A stretch of DNA of 64,000 nucleotides from DATDAH01 sp963792205 (GCA_963792205.1 CAWBVI010000003.1:322320-386319); one strand, 5' to 3'; counted from the first letter of the stretch, positions 15,823 to 25,426 are shown. Notes: generated by a model not told the origin, from the sequence alone. Numbers and translations are program-made.

Positions 15823-18642
15823 GTGGAGGTCGGTCTGCTCGGACCGGTGCAGGTCCTCGACGCCGAGGGCGAGCCGATCGAGGTGGCGGGCGCCCGTCAG
15901 CGTGCGCTCCTCGCCCTCCTGGCCCTGCGTCCGGGCGCGGCCGTTCCCTCCGGCCTGCTGATCGAAGAGCTCTGGCCCGCCGCCCCACCTCAGCAACCCG
16001 ACAACGCCCTCCAGGTGGCGGTATCCAAGCTCCGGCGGGCGCTGGGTGACGGCACCGTCGAGACCCGGCCCGCGGCCTACGTACTGACTTTGGCGCCCGA
16101 GCAGGTCGACGGGCACCGATTCGAGTTGCTGGCCCGAGCCGGGCGCGACGCGAGGCGCGCCGACCGGCCCGACGAGGCCCTCGCCTGCTTCGACGAGGCC
16201 CTGGCCCTCTGGCGGGGGAACGCCCTCGTCGAGCTCGCCGACGTGCCGGTGGCCCAGGCGATGGCCGCGGCGTGGGGCGAGCTCCGATCCGGGTTGCGCG
16301 AGGACCGGTTCGACGTCCTGATCGACCTGGGTCGAGCGGGCGAACTGGTGCCCGAGCTGGAGGCGGCCCTCGACGCCGACCCGTACCGCGAGCGGCTCGC
16401 CGGTCAGCTCATGCGGGCCCTCTACCGTGCGGGCCGCCAAGCCGAGGCTCTCGGGGTCTTCACCCGGGTCCGCAATCGGCTGGCCGAGGACCTCGGCCTC
16501 GAACCCGGCCCTGACCTGCGGGAGCTGGAAGCGGCCATCCTCCGCCACGACGAGCGCCTGGCCGCGGAACCCCTCGCGCCCGGCGCCCCGGGGCTCCCAC
16601 GGACCAACCTGGTTCCGGCGCGCACCTCGCTGGTGGGGCGGGACGACGACCTCGAGGCGCTCGGGGAACTCGTCGCGTCGGAGCGCTTGGTGACCCTGGT
16701 CGGGCCCGGTGGTGCCGGCAAGACCCGGCTGGCGACCGCGGCCGCCACCGCGCTCGTCCCCGAGGTCGAAGGAGGCGTCTGGTTCGCCTCCCTCGAGGCG
16801 GCCGGCGACAGCACCTCCGCCCTCAACGCGGTCGCGGCCGCCATCGGGCTCGCGGCCGGGGACACCCTCGGGCAGCCCGGCACCGCCACGGTCCCGCTTC
16901 GAGCGCGGGTGGTCGACGTGCTCGCCGGCCAGCCCTCGGTGCTCGTGGTGGACAACTGCGAGCACGTCGTCGACGACGCGGCCCACCTCGTCGACGACCT
17001 GCTGCAGCAGGCCCCGGACCTGCGGGTCCTCGCCACGAGCCGCGAGGCGCTGCGGGTGCCCGGCGAAGTGGTCTTCCCCGTCCCGCCGCTCGACGTGGCC
17101 GACGCCGTCGCCCTCTTCGCCGAGCGGGCACACGCGGTCGCGCCCGCCTTCGACCCGCAAGACGGCATCGAGGAGCTGGAGGCGCTCTGCCTCCGCCTCG
17201 ACGGGATGCCGCTGGCCATCGAGCTGGCCGCGGCCCGGATGAACGCCTTCACCGTCGATCAGGTGACGGTCGCGCTGGCCACCCAGTCCGACCTCGGCAG
17301 CCGTGGCCCGCGCACTGCCGCTCCGCGCCAACAGACGTTGCGCGCCATCACGGCGTGGAGCTATGAGCTCCTCGACGAGGACGAGCGCCGGGTGTTCGAG
17401 CGCCTCGCCGTCTTCGTCGGGCCGTGCTCGCTGGACGCGGCGCGGGCGGTGTGCGGAGACGACTCAGGCGATGTGGCTGCGACCATCGGTCGGCTGGTCG
17501 ACAAGTCGCTCGTCGTGGCCGATGGCTCCGGGCGGATCCGGATGCTGTTCACGCTGGCCAACCACGCCAGGGAATGCCTGGCCCGACGCGGTGACGAGGA
17601 GGTTGCCCGCGGCCACCACGCCGAGTACTTCCGGGCTCGGGCGGAGACGAGCTTCACCGACTGGCGGGTACCGGGCGGACGGTCCCAGGGCTGGTGGCTC
17701 GACGAGCTGGCGAAGGAGGACGACGACCTGATCGCCGCGCTGTCATGGTCGATCGACCACGACGACGCCGAGACCGCCCAACGCCTGGCCGGGAGCCTGG
17801 CCTGGTACTGGTGGCACTCGGGCCAGGGCCCGCTCGGGGTCGACTGGCTGTCCCGGGCATTGGCGTGCGGAGGGGAGGTCTCCGACGCGGCTCGGGCCTC
17901 GGCCCTCACCTGGCGGGTGTGGCTGGCGTTCGACTCCGGCGACATCGAGGCTGCGGGAGCCAATGCGTCAGAGGCGCTGGAGCTGGCCGAGGCGACGACG
18001 TCCTCGACGTTGCTCGGCATGGTGCACGTCACGATGGCCCAACTGGCTTTCACCGCAGGCGACATCGACACCGCGATCGACCACTACGAGACGAGTGCCC
18101 GGGTCAGCACGTCGGCTGGCGACCCGTGGAGCGTCGGGGTCGGCGCGACCGTCCAGGCGATGGCCGCGGGTCTGCGGGGTGACCTCGCCGGCGCCGAGGC
18201 CGCGGTCCGAGAGGGTGTCGAGCGGCTCGGGGACGTCGGCGACGACGCCACGCTGGTCATCTCCTTGGCCCTCCTCGGTGCCCTGCTCGAGCAGCGGGAC
18301 GAGCTGGCCGAAGCCCAGGCCACGCTCGAGGAGGCTCACGAGCTGACCGAGCGCAACGGCCTCCGCGGCGCTCAGGCCACGATGTTGATCAGGCTCGGGG
18401 CCGTGGCCGCCCTCCGGGCCCTCCCGGACGAGGCCGCCGCGCACTACGGGTCGGCGCTCCTGCTTGCGCAGGCGCTGGCCGTCCCCCGACTGGCGGCCAT
18501 CGCGTTGGACGGCCGAGCCGAGGCCCACCGAGCACTCGGAGACGACGACGCGACCAGTGCCGACGAGGCGGAGCTCGCCGACCTCGTCCGACGGCACGGT
18601 CCGACGATCAGCCAGCCATTGGCGCCGTTCGCCCCTCGCTGA
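15823..18642 (+). CDS. AfsR/SARP-type transcriptional regulator (BTAD-NB-ARC-TPR)
   Basis: A 939-residue regulator. Order of parts: OmpR-type winged helix with LLGPVQVLDAEGEPIEVAGA (1-95), bacterial transcriptional activation domain (about 96-245, ending LGLEPGPDLRELEAAIL), then an NB-ARC-like ATPase with Walker A GPGGAGKT at 294-301, Walker B-like VLVVDNCEHV and GMPLAIELAAARM, and a C-terminal helical/TPR region with repeated alanine-rich pairs. Such proteins bind direct repeats with the N-terminal domain and use ATP as a switch. GTG start, 23 bp after the FUSC gene. No secondary-metabolite cluster is beside it, so its targets are unknown. Confidence 0.88.
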   Translation: MEVGLLGPVQVLDAEGEPIEVAGARQRALLALLALRPGAAVPSGLLIEELWPAAPPQQPDNALQVAVSKLRRALGDGTVETRPAAYVLTLAPEQVDGHRFELLARAGRDARRADRPDEALACFDEALALWRGNALVELADVPVAQAMAAAWGELRSGLREDRFDVLIDLGRAGELVPELEAALDADPYRERLAGQLMRALYRAGRQAEALGVFTRVRNRLAEDLGLEPGPDLRELEAAILRHDERLAAEPLAPGAPGLPRTNLVPARTSLVGRDDDLEALGELVASERLVTLVGPGGAGKTRLATAAATALVPEVEGGVWFASLEAAGDSTSALNAVAAAIGLAAGDTLGQPGTATVPLRARVVDVLAGQPSVLVVDNCEHVVDDAAHLVDDLLQQAPDLRVLATSREALRVPGEVVFPVPPLDVADAVALFAERAHAVAPAFDPQDGIEELEALCLRLDGMPLAIELAAARMNAFTVDQVTVALATQSDLGSRGPRTAAPRQQTLRAITAWSYELLDEDERRVFERLAVFVGPCSLDAARAVCGDDSGDVAATIGRLVDKSLVVADGSGRIRMLFTLANHARECLARRGDEEVARGHHAEYFRARAETSFTDWRVPGGRSQGWWLDELAKEDDDLIAALSWSIDHDDAETAQRLAGSLAWYWWHSGQGPLGVDWLSRALACGGEVSDAARASALTWRVWLAFDSGDIEAAGANASEALELAEATTSSTLLGMVHVTMAQLAFTAGDIDTAIDHYETSARVSTSAGDPWSVGVGATVQAMAAGLRGDLAGAEAAVREGVERLGDVGDDATLVISLALLGALLEQRDELAEAQATLEEAHELTERNGLRGAQATMLIRLGAVAALRALPDEAAAHYGSALLLAQALAVPRLAAIALDGRAEAHRALGDDDATSADEAELADLVRRHGPTISQPLAPFAPR

Positions 18643-18740
18643 CCGCCCGGCTCGGCCCCGTCGGCGCGGACAGGTGCTCGACAGCCGTCCGACAGGCCGG
18701 TGCCGGAACCTGTGCTCATCGGCTCCATCGAGGAGAACCC

Positions 18741-19535
18741 ATGAGCATCCACACCCCCGACCTCACGACCAGTGGCCGACCGGTACCGACCGTCGGCGGG
18801 GGACGCTCGTCTCGCCGGCCCCGGTCGGCCCACGTCGTCGGCTTCCTCATCACCTTCCTCGTCGCCTGGTTCGCCCTCGACCAACTCGTCACCTCGCCGC
18901 CCAGCCCGGCCAGCGCACTGCTCTGCATCGCCGTCGCCGGCAGCGTGGTCGTCGTCGGCGAGCGGACGGTCTTCGGCACCCGCCGAAGGGACCTTCCGTC
19001 GGCCCTCGGCCTCGGCCGGCCGCACTGGCCGGCGGTGGGCGTCGCCGGGGCCGTCGGTGCGTTGGTGTTCGTCACCTACCTCACGGGAGCGGCGGCGCTC
19101 GGGGTCGACCTGCACCTGCGGTCGAACTGGCCGGTGGTCCTGGTCAGCTCGATGCTCTTCCACGGCCTGGCTGAAGAGCTCGTCTGGCGAGGCTTCGTGT
19201 TCGCCCACCTGCGCCGGATCACGACCTTCCGTCGGGCCGTCTGGGGCTCGGTCCCGCTCATCGCCCTCACCCACGTCTCGATCATCGCCGGCAACGGCCT
19301 GGTCGTCGGCGGCCTGGCCGTGGTGTCGGCCGCCGTGACCTGCCTCCCGATGGCACACCTCTGGGCACGGGGCGGCCGCACGATCTGGGCCCCGGCCACC
19401 CTCCACGGGCTCATCGGCACCTGGCAGCTGTTCGAGCGGGACTACCCGGCCAGCTTTTCGATGGTCCTGGTGAGCGGCTCGATCCTCGTGCCCCTCCTCG
19501 TCCTGCGCTGGCGCCCCGAGGCGTCGGCTCCCTGA
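18741..19535 (+). CDS. CPBP (CAAX prenyl protease-like) intramembrane metalloprotease
   Basis: A 264-residue protein with about seven membrane segments. The abortive-infection/CPBP motifs are present: EExxxR as GLAEELVWRGFVFAHL (about residues 140-155) and the later histidine in LIALTHVSIIAG. These residues form the active site of glutamic-type intramembrane endopeptidases such as Rce1. In bacteria they process or protect against peptides, or anchor regulators; the substrate is unknown. The ATG has a GAGGAGA ribosome site. A small membrane gene with the same style of ribosome site follows 42 bp later. Confidence 0.85.
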   Translation: MSIHTPDLTTSGRPVPTVGGGRSSRRPRSAHVVGFLITFLVAWFALDQLVTSPPSPASALLCIAVAGSVVVVGERTVFGTRRRDLPSALGLGRPHWPAVGVAGAVGALVFVTYLTGAAALGVDLHLRSNWPVVLVSSMLFHGLAEELVWRGFVFAHLRRITTFRRAVWGSVPLIALTHVSIIAGNGLVVGGLAVVSAAVTCLPMAHLWARGGRTIWAPATLHGLIGTWQLFERDYPASFSMVLVSGSILVPLLVLRWRPEASAP

Positions 19536-19577
19536 TCCCCCTGACATCCACAACCAACACAACAAGGAGAACCACCC

Positions 19578-20057
19578 ATGAGCACCGAACTCTGGCTAGG
19601 CGTCAGCATCGTGGCCGCAGGCCTCTGGTCCGGCCTGCTGTTGACCCTGATCACGATCCTGCACCCGATGTACTCCGCCCGCGACGGCGCCGGCTTCGCC
19701 GAGGACCTGCACCGGTTCCTGCCCATCGCCCGCCGCTCCCCCACCAACTACGCCCTCGTGATCGCGCTGGTGGTGGGGCCGGCGGCCACGCTCGCCAGCC
19801 TCTGGGACGAACGGGGCTCGACGGCCTTCGTCCTCGTCGCCGTGGGCCTGGCCTGCACCGTGGTCGGGCCGCTGCTGGTGTCCAACCGGCTGGCCGAGCC
19901 CAACTACGACGTCATCCTCAGCTGGGACGCCGACCACCTCCCGGACGACTGGCAGACCCCCCGCCGGCGTTACTTCGCCCTCAACTGGATCCGCGGGGTC
20001 CTCACCTGGGCAGCCTTCGCCTGCTTCCTGGCCGCGGCCTACGTCCTCATCCTCTGA
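19578..20057 (+). CDS. DUF1772-like small integral membrane protein
   Basis: A 159-residue protein with four hydrophobic segments (LGVSIVAAGLWSGLLLTLIT, NYALVIALVVGPAATLASL, AFVLVAVGLACTVVGPLLV, WAAFACFLAAAYVLIL). The order and the N-R pair region (VSNRLAEPNYD, then RRRYFALNWIRGVLTW) match the DUF1772 / anthrone oxygenase-like family. Function unknown in bacteria. AAGGAGA lies upstream of ATG 19578. It ends just before an exceptionally long terminator-like hairpin and converges with the broken isochorismatase gene. Confidence 0.75.
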   Translation: MSTELWLGVSIVAAGLWSGLLLTLITILHPMYSARDGAGFAEDLHRFLPIARRSPTNYALVIALVVGPAATLASLWDERGSTAFVLVAVGLACTVVGPLLVSNRLAEPNYDVILSWDADHLPDDWQTPRRRYFALNWIRGVLTWAAFACFLAAAYVLIL

Positions 20058-20074
20058 GGGCGCACAAGCCCGTC

Positions 20075-20123
20075 GAAGTTGCGCTGTTCAGTTGCGGATC
20101 CCGCAACTGAACAGCGCAATTTC
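20075..20123. terminator. Very long bidirectional hairpin between convergent genes
   Basis: A perfect 19-bp stem (20079-20097 with 20101-20119; arm TTGCGCTGTTCAGTTGCGG) with a three-base loop, extended by four further pairs (GAAG/TTTC, one of them G-U) to about 23 bp. It lies between the ends of two convergent genes, so it would stop transcription from both sides. The outer A-T pairs give short U-rich ends on either strand. The stem is longer than normal intrinsic terminators. Confidence 0.8.
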
Positions 20124-20152
20124 GCGACCCAGGCTCCGCGAACGCCTCGACC

Positions 20153-20703
20153 TCAGCTGAAGTCGACGTCGGCGGTGTCGACGACACCGGCCTCGCGGCC
20201 GGGAGCCGGTCTGCCAGGTCCAGTACATGTTGGTGTGGGCGATGACCTTGTCGGCCGGCGGCAGGCCGTACTCGGAGAAGTCCTCGGTGGTGTGCGCGTC
20301 CGCGACGAGGTGGGTGTCGTAGCCGCGGACGAAGGCGCCGTGGAGGGTCGCCCGGATGCACGCATCGGTCTGGGCGCCGGTGACGAAGAGCGGCCGACGC
20401 CCGGTCGGCCAGCTCGGTCTCGAGGGTGGTGTCCTCGAACGAGTCGCCGTGGTGCTTGTGCACCACGGGCTCGGACTCGTCACGGGAGAGCTCCGGCACG
20501 TAGTCCCAGCCCTCGCTGCCCTCGACGATGTTGTCATCGGCGTGCTGGACCCAGACCACCGGCACCTCGCGGGCTCGGGCGTTGCCCACCAGCGTCTTGA
20601 TGTTCGCGATCACCTCGTCGCGCTGATGCGTGTCGGCTACCACGTCGTTCTGCACGTCGATCACCAGGAGGGCGGTGTTGGGACGGTCGAGCAGGCTGGT
20701 CAT
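20153..20703 (-). pseudogene. Cysteine hydrolase / isochorismatase-like protein with two frameshifts
   Basis: The restored protein would start MTSLLDRPNTALLVIDVQND (ATG 20703, GGAG upstream). It shows the family aspartate in VIDVQND, then shifts near 20395 to RPLFVTGAQTDACIRATLHG with the catalytic-type cysteine in TDAC, and shifts again near 20205-20212 to GREAGVVDTADVDFS. Neither single frame covers the whole domain. All three parts line up in order with one isochorismatase-type fold, about 183 residues. Either the gene is broken or there are two indel errors in the assembly. The upstream NTF2-like gene is divergent. Confidence 0.78.
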
Positions 20704-20819
20704 GACGGTCTCCTCGTCGTTGGGTCCGAGCGCCATCGTCTCCGCTCCGGCCCTCGTCGACAACGTCCTCGGCCTCGCCTGAGCGCGGGCATGATGACGC
20801 CGGACGACGAGGAGGGCCG

Positions 20820-21230
20820 ATGGACGACATCCGGGCGATCGAGCAGCTCAAGGCCCGGTACTTCCGCACCATGGACACGAAGGACTGGGACGGCATGCGC
20901 CAGGTGTTCGCCGACGCCGTCGTGGTCGACACCACCGAGTCCGGAGGCGGCGTGGTCTCGGGCGCCGACGAGTTCATGGCGTTCCTGACCGAGACGCTCG
21001 CGGACGTGGTCACCGTCCACCACGGGCACACGCCCGAGATCCAGCTCACGTCGGACACCACGGCGAGCGGGATCTGGGCCATGGAGGACATGCTGCGCTG
21101 GCCGGACGGCACCGAGCTGCACGGCTTCGGCCACTACCACGAGACCTACGAGAAGGTCGACGATGAGTGGCGGATCGCCTCGACGACCCTGACGCGACTC
21201 CGCATGGACTTCACGTCACCGGAAGCATGA
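20820..21230 (+). CDS. SnoaL/NTF2-like family protein
   Basis: A 136-residue alpha+beta barrel protein. It starts MDDIRAIEQLKARYFRTMDT, the usual first helix of SnoaL-like dehydratase/cyclase or ketosteroid isomerase-fold proteins, and contains VTVHHGHTPEIQL and GTELHGFGHYHETYEKVDD, where polar residues line the pocket. The family is diverse, so no substrate is proposed. The stop overlaps the start of the SDR gene by ATGA, so the two are co-translated and may act on one compound. Confidence 0.82.
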   Translation: MDDIRAIEQLKARYFRTMDTKDWDGMRQVFADAVVVDTTESGGGVVSGADEFMAFLTETLADVVTVHHGHTPEIQLTSDTTASGIWAMEDMLRWPDGTELHGFGHYHETYEKVDDEWRIASTTLTRLRMDFTSPEA

Positions 21231-22066
21231 CGGCAGACCGCGACGTCGCCGTCGTCACCGGCGCGGCCTCCGGGTTCGGCCGGGCCCTGACCGAGGAGTG
21301 CGCGCGGCGTGGCCTCGACGTGGTCCTGCTCGACCGCGACGGTGAGCGTGCGGAACACGAGGCGGTGGCGCTCGCTGAGGCCCACGGCGTCGGCGCCGTC
21401 GGCATGGGTGTCGACGTGGCCGACCCGACCCAGGTCGACCAGGCGGCGGCCGCGGTCGCGGAGCGGTTCGGTCGCGCCGACGTGGTCGTCTCCAACGTGG
21501 GGGTCCAGCTCTTCGGCGCCGTCGAGCGACTCACCGACGCCGAGTGGCAGTGGGTACTCGACGTCAACGTCGTCGGCGCCGCCCGCACGGCACGCTCCTT
21601 CCTCCCCCTCCTGCGGCAGGCCGCCCGGCCGCGCCTCGCCTTCACGACCTCGTCGTCGGTGCTGTCTCCGGGCAGCCGCCTGGGGGTGTACCAGGCCAGC
21701 AAGTTCGCCGTCTGGGGCCTGGCCGAGACGTTGCGGCTCGAGCTGGCGGACGACGGGATCTCGGTGTCGGTCCTCTTTCCGTCGGGGATGATCTCCCGGC
21801 ACCTGGAGACGAGCACCGAGGCCCAGCCCGAGCACCTCCGGCGGTCCATCGGTGAAGCCGAGGACTTCGAGGCGATGCTCGCCAGCAACCCGGACATGGC
21901 CAGCAACCCGGTCGCCCCGGAGGAGGCCGCGCAGCGCGTCGCCGACGCCGTGCTCGCCGGCGAGCCCTACATCGTCACCCACGGCGACCTCGTCGACGCC
22001 ATCGTGACCCGCGAGGCGGCACTGCGACTCGCCGCCGACGCGGCGCGCGAGCCTAGCGGCGCCTAG
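21227..22066 (+). CDS. Short-chain dehydrogenase/reductase
   Basis: A 279-residue NAD(P)-dependent oxidoreductase. Cofactor motif TGAASGFG at 11-18, acidic residue D36 after the second strand (favours NAD), and the active-site set Ser142-144 with Y155 and K159 in YQASK. The start is ATG 21227, inside the stop of the SnoaL gene. The C-terminus overlaps by four bases the 3' end of the convergent amidohydrolase gene. Substrate unknown; the neighbouring genes suggest degradation of a cyclic or steroid-like compound (inference). Confidence 0.88.
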   Translation: MTADRDVAVVTGAASGFGRALTEECARRGLDVVLLDRDGERAEHEAVALAEAHGVGAVGMGVDVADPTQVDQAAAAVAERFGRADVVVSNVGVQLFGAVERLTDAEWQWVLDVNVVGAARTARSFLPLLRQAARPRLAFTTSSSVLSPGSRLGVYQASKFAVWGLAETLRLELADDGISVSVLFPSGMISRHLETSTEAQPEHLRRSIGEAEDFEAMLASNPDMASNPVAPEEAAQRVADAVLAGEPYIVTHGDLVDAIVTREAALRLAADAAREPSGA

Positions 22067-23355
22067 GCCGAGAGCACCCCGATGCCGGCGGCCTCGTTCT
22101 GCTTCTTCCACTCGGCCCGAGGCATCCGGGTCACGTCGACGTCGGCGGCCCGAGCCCGGGCTCGGAGGGCACCGACGGTGGCGTCCTCCCGCGCGGTGTG
22201 GGCGAAGGGGTCCCAGTCGAAGAACCGGCAGGCGTTCTGCCAGGTGATCTTGTGGATCTCCTCGTCGGAGCAGCCCGCGTCCTGGAGCTCCTTCCAGGCG
22301 AACTCGGGTGACTCCGGCCAGGTGGTGTCGGTGTGGGGGTAGTCGCACTCCCACGCGATGAGGTCGACGCCGATCCGGTCGCGTAGCAGCAGCCCGGACG
22401 GGTCGGTGATGTAGCAGGCCAGGATGTGCTCGCGGAACACCTCCGAGGGCAGCTTGCCGCCGAAGTCGTCGCCGTCGTGCAGCCAGCTCTGGTTCTGGAA
22501 GTGCCGGTCGATCCGGTCGAAGTAGAACGGGATCCAGCCGATGCCGCCCTCGGAGAGCGCGACCTTCAGGTCGGGGAACTGGCGCAGGGTCGGCCCGAAC
22601 AGGAGGTCCTGGGCGGTGATGGCGCTGATCTGGCAGGCCAGCACCATGAGGTGGTCGATGGGGGCCTCCTCCGGCCGCCGGATCACCTCGAACCCGGCAC
22701 CGATGTGCAGGGACAGGACCATGTTCTCGTCGCAGATGGCCGCCAGCATCGGGTCCCAGTGGCCGGACAGGAAGCTCGGGAACCCCTGCACGTGCGGGGT
22801 CTCGAGGAAGCTGATGGAGCGGCAGCCCTTCTGGCCGAGGCGGTGCACCTCCTCGACCGCGAGGTCGATGTCCCACATGGGGATGAGGCCCTGCGGGATG
22901 AACCGGTCCGGGTAGCTGCCGGCCCACTCGTCGATGGCCCAGTCGTTGTAGGCCCGGAGGCTGACGAGGGCGACCTCCTTGTCGCCGGCCTCGGTGAAGG
23001 TCCGGGCGTTGAAGCCGGCCATGGTGGGGAAGTTCAACGACCCCAGGACGCCGTTGGCGTCCATGTCCCGCACCCGCTCGTGCACGTCGAAGCACCCGGG
23101 CCGGAGCTCGGAGTAGCTGCCGGGGTTGAAGCCCCACTCCTCCTTGGGCCAACCCACGGTGGCGGCCATGCCGAACGGGGTGGAGGTCTTCTGGCCCTGG
23201 AACTCCCACTCGTCGACGCCGCTGTCGTCGTTGCGGACGACCTTCGGGACCAGGTCCTTCCACTTGTCGGGGACGTGGTTCTCGTACATGTCCGGCGGCT
23301 CGACCATGTGGTCGTCGATGCTCACCAGGATCATGTCGTCCATCTGCATGGTCAT
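22063..23355 (-). CDS. Amidohydrolase-2 family metal-dependent hydrolase
   Basis: A 430-residue TIM-barrel protein. The N-terminal ISIDDHMVEPPDMYE-like segment, SLHIGAGFE, SEGGIGWIPFYFDRID and the late ECDYPHTDTTWP are typical of the amidohydrolase-2 (PF04909-type) proteins common in actinobacterial acyl-CoA and aromatic degradation loci, which act as hydrolases or decarboxylases. Metal ligands cannot be assigned fully by eye. GAGGAGA precedes ATG ACC ATG; either ATG could be used. It is the last gene of the long minus-strand cluster running from the substrate-binding protein. Confidence 0.85.
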   Translation of the reverse strand: MTMQMDDMILVSIDDHMVEPPDMYENHVPDKWKDLVPKVVRNDDSGVDEWEFQGQKTSTPFGMAATVGWPKEEWGFNPGSYSELRPGCFDVHERVRDMDANGVLGSLNFPTMAGFNARTFTEAGDKEVALVSLRAYNDWAIDEWAGSYPDRFIPQGLIPMWDIDLAVEEVHRLGQKGCRSISFLETPHVQGFPSFLSGHWDPMLAAICDENMVLSLHIGAGFEVIRRPEEAPIDHLMVLACQISAITAQDLLFGPTLRQFPDLKVALSEGGIGWIPFYFDRIDRHFQNQSWLHDGDDFGGKLPSEVFREHILACYITDPSGLLLRDRIGVDLIAWECDYPHTDTTWPESPEFAWKELQDAGCSDEEIHKITWQNACRFFDWDPFAHTAREDATVGALRARARAADVDVTRMPRAEWKKQNEAAGIGVLSA

Positions 23356-23362
23356 GTTCTCC

Positions 23363-24503
23363 TCAGCGGGGCCTGGACCGCATTGTTCCAGCCCGCGTCC
23401 TCGTCCGACGAGTCGGGTAGCGGTCCTCGGGACTCAGGGCCAGGAGGATCAGCGCCGTCAGCACGAGCAGCCGGAGCGCCGGCATCACCCCGCCGTAGGT
23501 CATGTCGTTCGCGGCGACCTCGAGCACCGCGAACGTCGCCGCCGTCCGCCACGGCAGCCGGCCGGGCCAGCGGTCCGCCTCCCAGAGCACACCCATCAGC
23601 AGGAGGCCCGTCGTGTAGTAGTGGTTCGTCGACGGATCGAGGGCGAGCCGGATGGCGATGCCGACGAGGAGCGCCGCCGGCCAGGATCGTCGCCGCAGCG
23701 CCAGGAAGGTCGTGGCCGCCACCGCGAGGCCGAGCTGCGCGGGGCGAGCCCAACCCGGCATGGTCGGGTCGAGCACCCCCAGCGCGCGCAGGCCCGAGTT
23801 GGGTTCGATCGGTAGGGCGAAGTTCCTGAGGGCGCCGACCGTGCCCGGCGAACCCAGCACGAACGGCAGCCAGGTCGCCGCGGCACCGAGGACGACGAGG
23901 AGCACGCGTCGCCAAGGCCGGTGGCCGCCACCGAGCACCGCGAGGGGGACGAAGACGAAGCCCCACGGCTTCATTCGCCGCGGCGAGGCCCAGGAGCCCT
24001 GCGCTGGCCGTGGTCCGACCCCGTTCGATCGCCAGGCCGGAGGCGGTGAGCGCGGTGAGCAGGACGACGTCGTCGATGTGGGACGTGTAGGCCGCGAGTC
24101 GCAGCCACGAGAACAGCACGAGCGGTCCCACCACCAGCAGCCAGCGGTTCCACGTGGCCGGCGCGATGTCGGGGTGACGGCGCTCGATGGCGGTCACCCC
24201 ACACCAGAGCGCGAGCACCCCGCAGAGCGAACCGAGCACGACGACGGCCGCCTCGCCCACCCCGTCCGGCAGGGCGACGAACGGCGACGCCACCAGCACG
24301 GCGACCGGGCCGAACTGCAGGTCCGGGTGGCGGTGGTACAGATCGAGACCACCACCGGGTCCGACGAGGAGGTGGACGGCGTCGTCGAAGAAGTACCAGG
24401 AGCGGGCGTGCTCCCCGAACAGGGCGATGAGCGAACCCACGAAGGCGACGGTCCCGAGGACCCACCACACGACGTTCGAGCTCGACGGCGGTGGACGGCC
24501 CAC
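23363..24503 (-). pseudogene. Polytopic membrane protein (glycosyltransferase-87-like), one frameshift
   Basis: The 5' part (VVWWVLGTVAFVGSLIALFG, DAVHLLVGPGGGLDLYH, LVVGPLVLFSWLRLAAYTSH) and the 3' part (KPWGFVFVPLAVLGGG to the stop at 23363) are in different frames that meet near 23974. Removing one base gives the smooth join GLAAAMKPWGFVF. The complete protein would be about 380 residues with eight or more membrane helices. The DD motif (YFFDDAVH) and layout recall GT-C/GT87 mannosyltransferase-like proteins, but this is weak. Start GTG 24503 or 24470. Place in the cluster is between an enoyl-CoA hydratase and an amidohydrolase. Confidence 0.6.
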
Positions 24504-24592
24504 ACCCGAGCGTCGTCGATGGCGCCTGACGCCAGGCTGAAGCCCTCCGGCTCGAAGCGCGCCCCGCCGACCAGGGCCGCGTTCAGGAAGCC

Positions 24593-25417
24593 TCAGCGCA
24601 GACGCCACTCGACCCGCTGGCCCGAGGCGAAGCGGTCCTGGCCCGCCTTGAACGCCGCCGCGTCCGATCCGATCCGGGTGAAGAGGTTCGCCATCCCGAC
24701 CGCCTGGGTCCGGGGCACCTCGTGGGCGGTCCACAGCGCCCGCATGGTCCCCTGGATCACCAAGGCGGGCGAGTCGGCGATCACCCGGGCCGCCCACGCG
24801 GCGCGCTCGAGCAGCTCGTCGCGGGGGACGACCTCGCTGACCAGGCCGATCTCGCGGGCCCGCTCGGCGGACATGCGCTCGTGGGCACCGAGCAGCGACA
24901 TGCGCATGACCTCGGGCAGCGGCATCTTCGAGAGCATCTCGATGGGCTCGAAGGCGGCCGTCATCCCGTAGGTCACGTGGGGGTCGAAGAAGACGGCGTC
25001 GTCGCTGGCGATGATGAACTCGGTCTGGCCCAGCATGTAGAAGGCGCCACCGCAGGCCATGCCCTGGACGGCGGCGATCACCGGCTTCCACAGGTCGCGG
25101 CTCTTCGGCCCGACGTCCCGCCCCGGATCGTCGTACATCCACGGCGTCGGGTAGTCCGGGTAGTTGCCGGCCGCCATCGAGTCGGTGTTCTCCTCGGAGA
25201 CCGCCTCGGTCCGGTCGATGCCGGTGCAGAACGAGTGACCCTCGCCACTCAGGACCACACAGCGGACGTCTTCGTCGTAGCGGAAGGCGGTCCACAGCGC
25301 CGCCAGCTCCTTCTGCATCTGCAGGTTGATGGCGTTGCGGACGTCGGGCCGGTTGAGCGACACCCACGCCACACCGTCGTCCTTGCGCACCAACAGGGTC
25401 TCGTACTGCTCGGCCAT
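24593..25417 (-). CDS. Enoyl-CoA hydratase/isomerase family protein
   Basis: A 274-residue crotonase-fold enzyme. SGEGHSFCTGIDRTEA (about 58-73) and AVQGMACGGAFYMLGQTEF (about 110-128) form the two halves of the oxyanion hole. A nine-to-fifteen-residue insertion after SFCTGID (SEENTDSMAAGNYPDYP) is unusual and may shape the substrate pocket. It is upstream of a membrane gene and downstream of a decayed CoA-transferase, in line with an acyl-CoA catabolic operon linked to a branched-chain-type ABC importer. ATG start with the usual MAEQYETLLV opening. Confidence 0.87.
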   Translation of the reverse strand: MAEQYETLLVRKDDGVAWVSLNRPDVRNAINLQMQKELAALWTAFRYDEDVRCVVLSGEGHSFCTGIDRTEAVSEENTDSMAAGNYPDYPTPWMYDDPGRDVGPKSRDLWKPVIAAVQGMACGGAFYMLGQTEFIIASDDAVFFDPHVTYGMTAAFEPIEMLSKMPLPEVMRMSLLGAHERMSAERAREIGLVSEVVPRDELLERAAWAARVIADSPALVIQGTMRALWTAHEVPRTQAVGMANLFTRIGSDAAAFKAGQDRFASGQRVEWRLR

Positions 25418-25426
25418 GGGCCGAAC

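Noticed and set aside
14540..18642. Secondary-metabolite cluster around the AfsR-type regulator
   Set aside because: No synthase, ligase module or tailoring genes; only an exporter-like gene and small membrane genes are close.
22426..23829. 467-codon plus-strand frame opposite the amidohydrolase
   Set aside because: Valine/aspartate-rich mirror sequence, overlaps two real genes.
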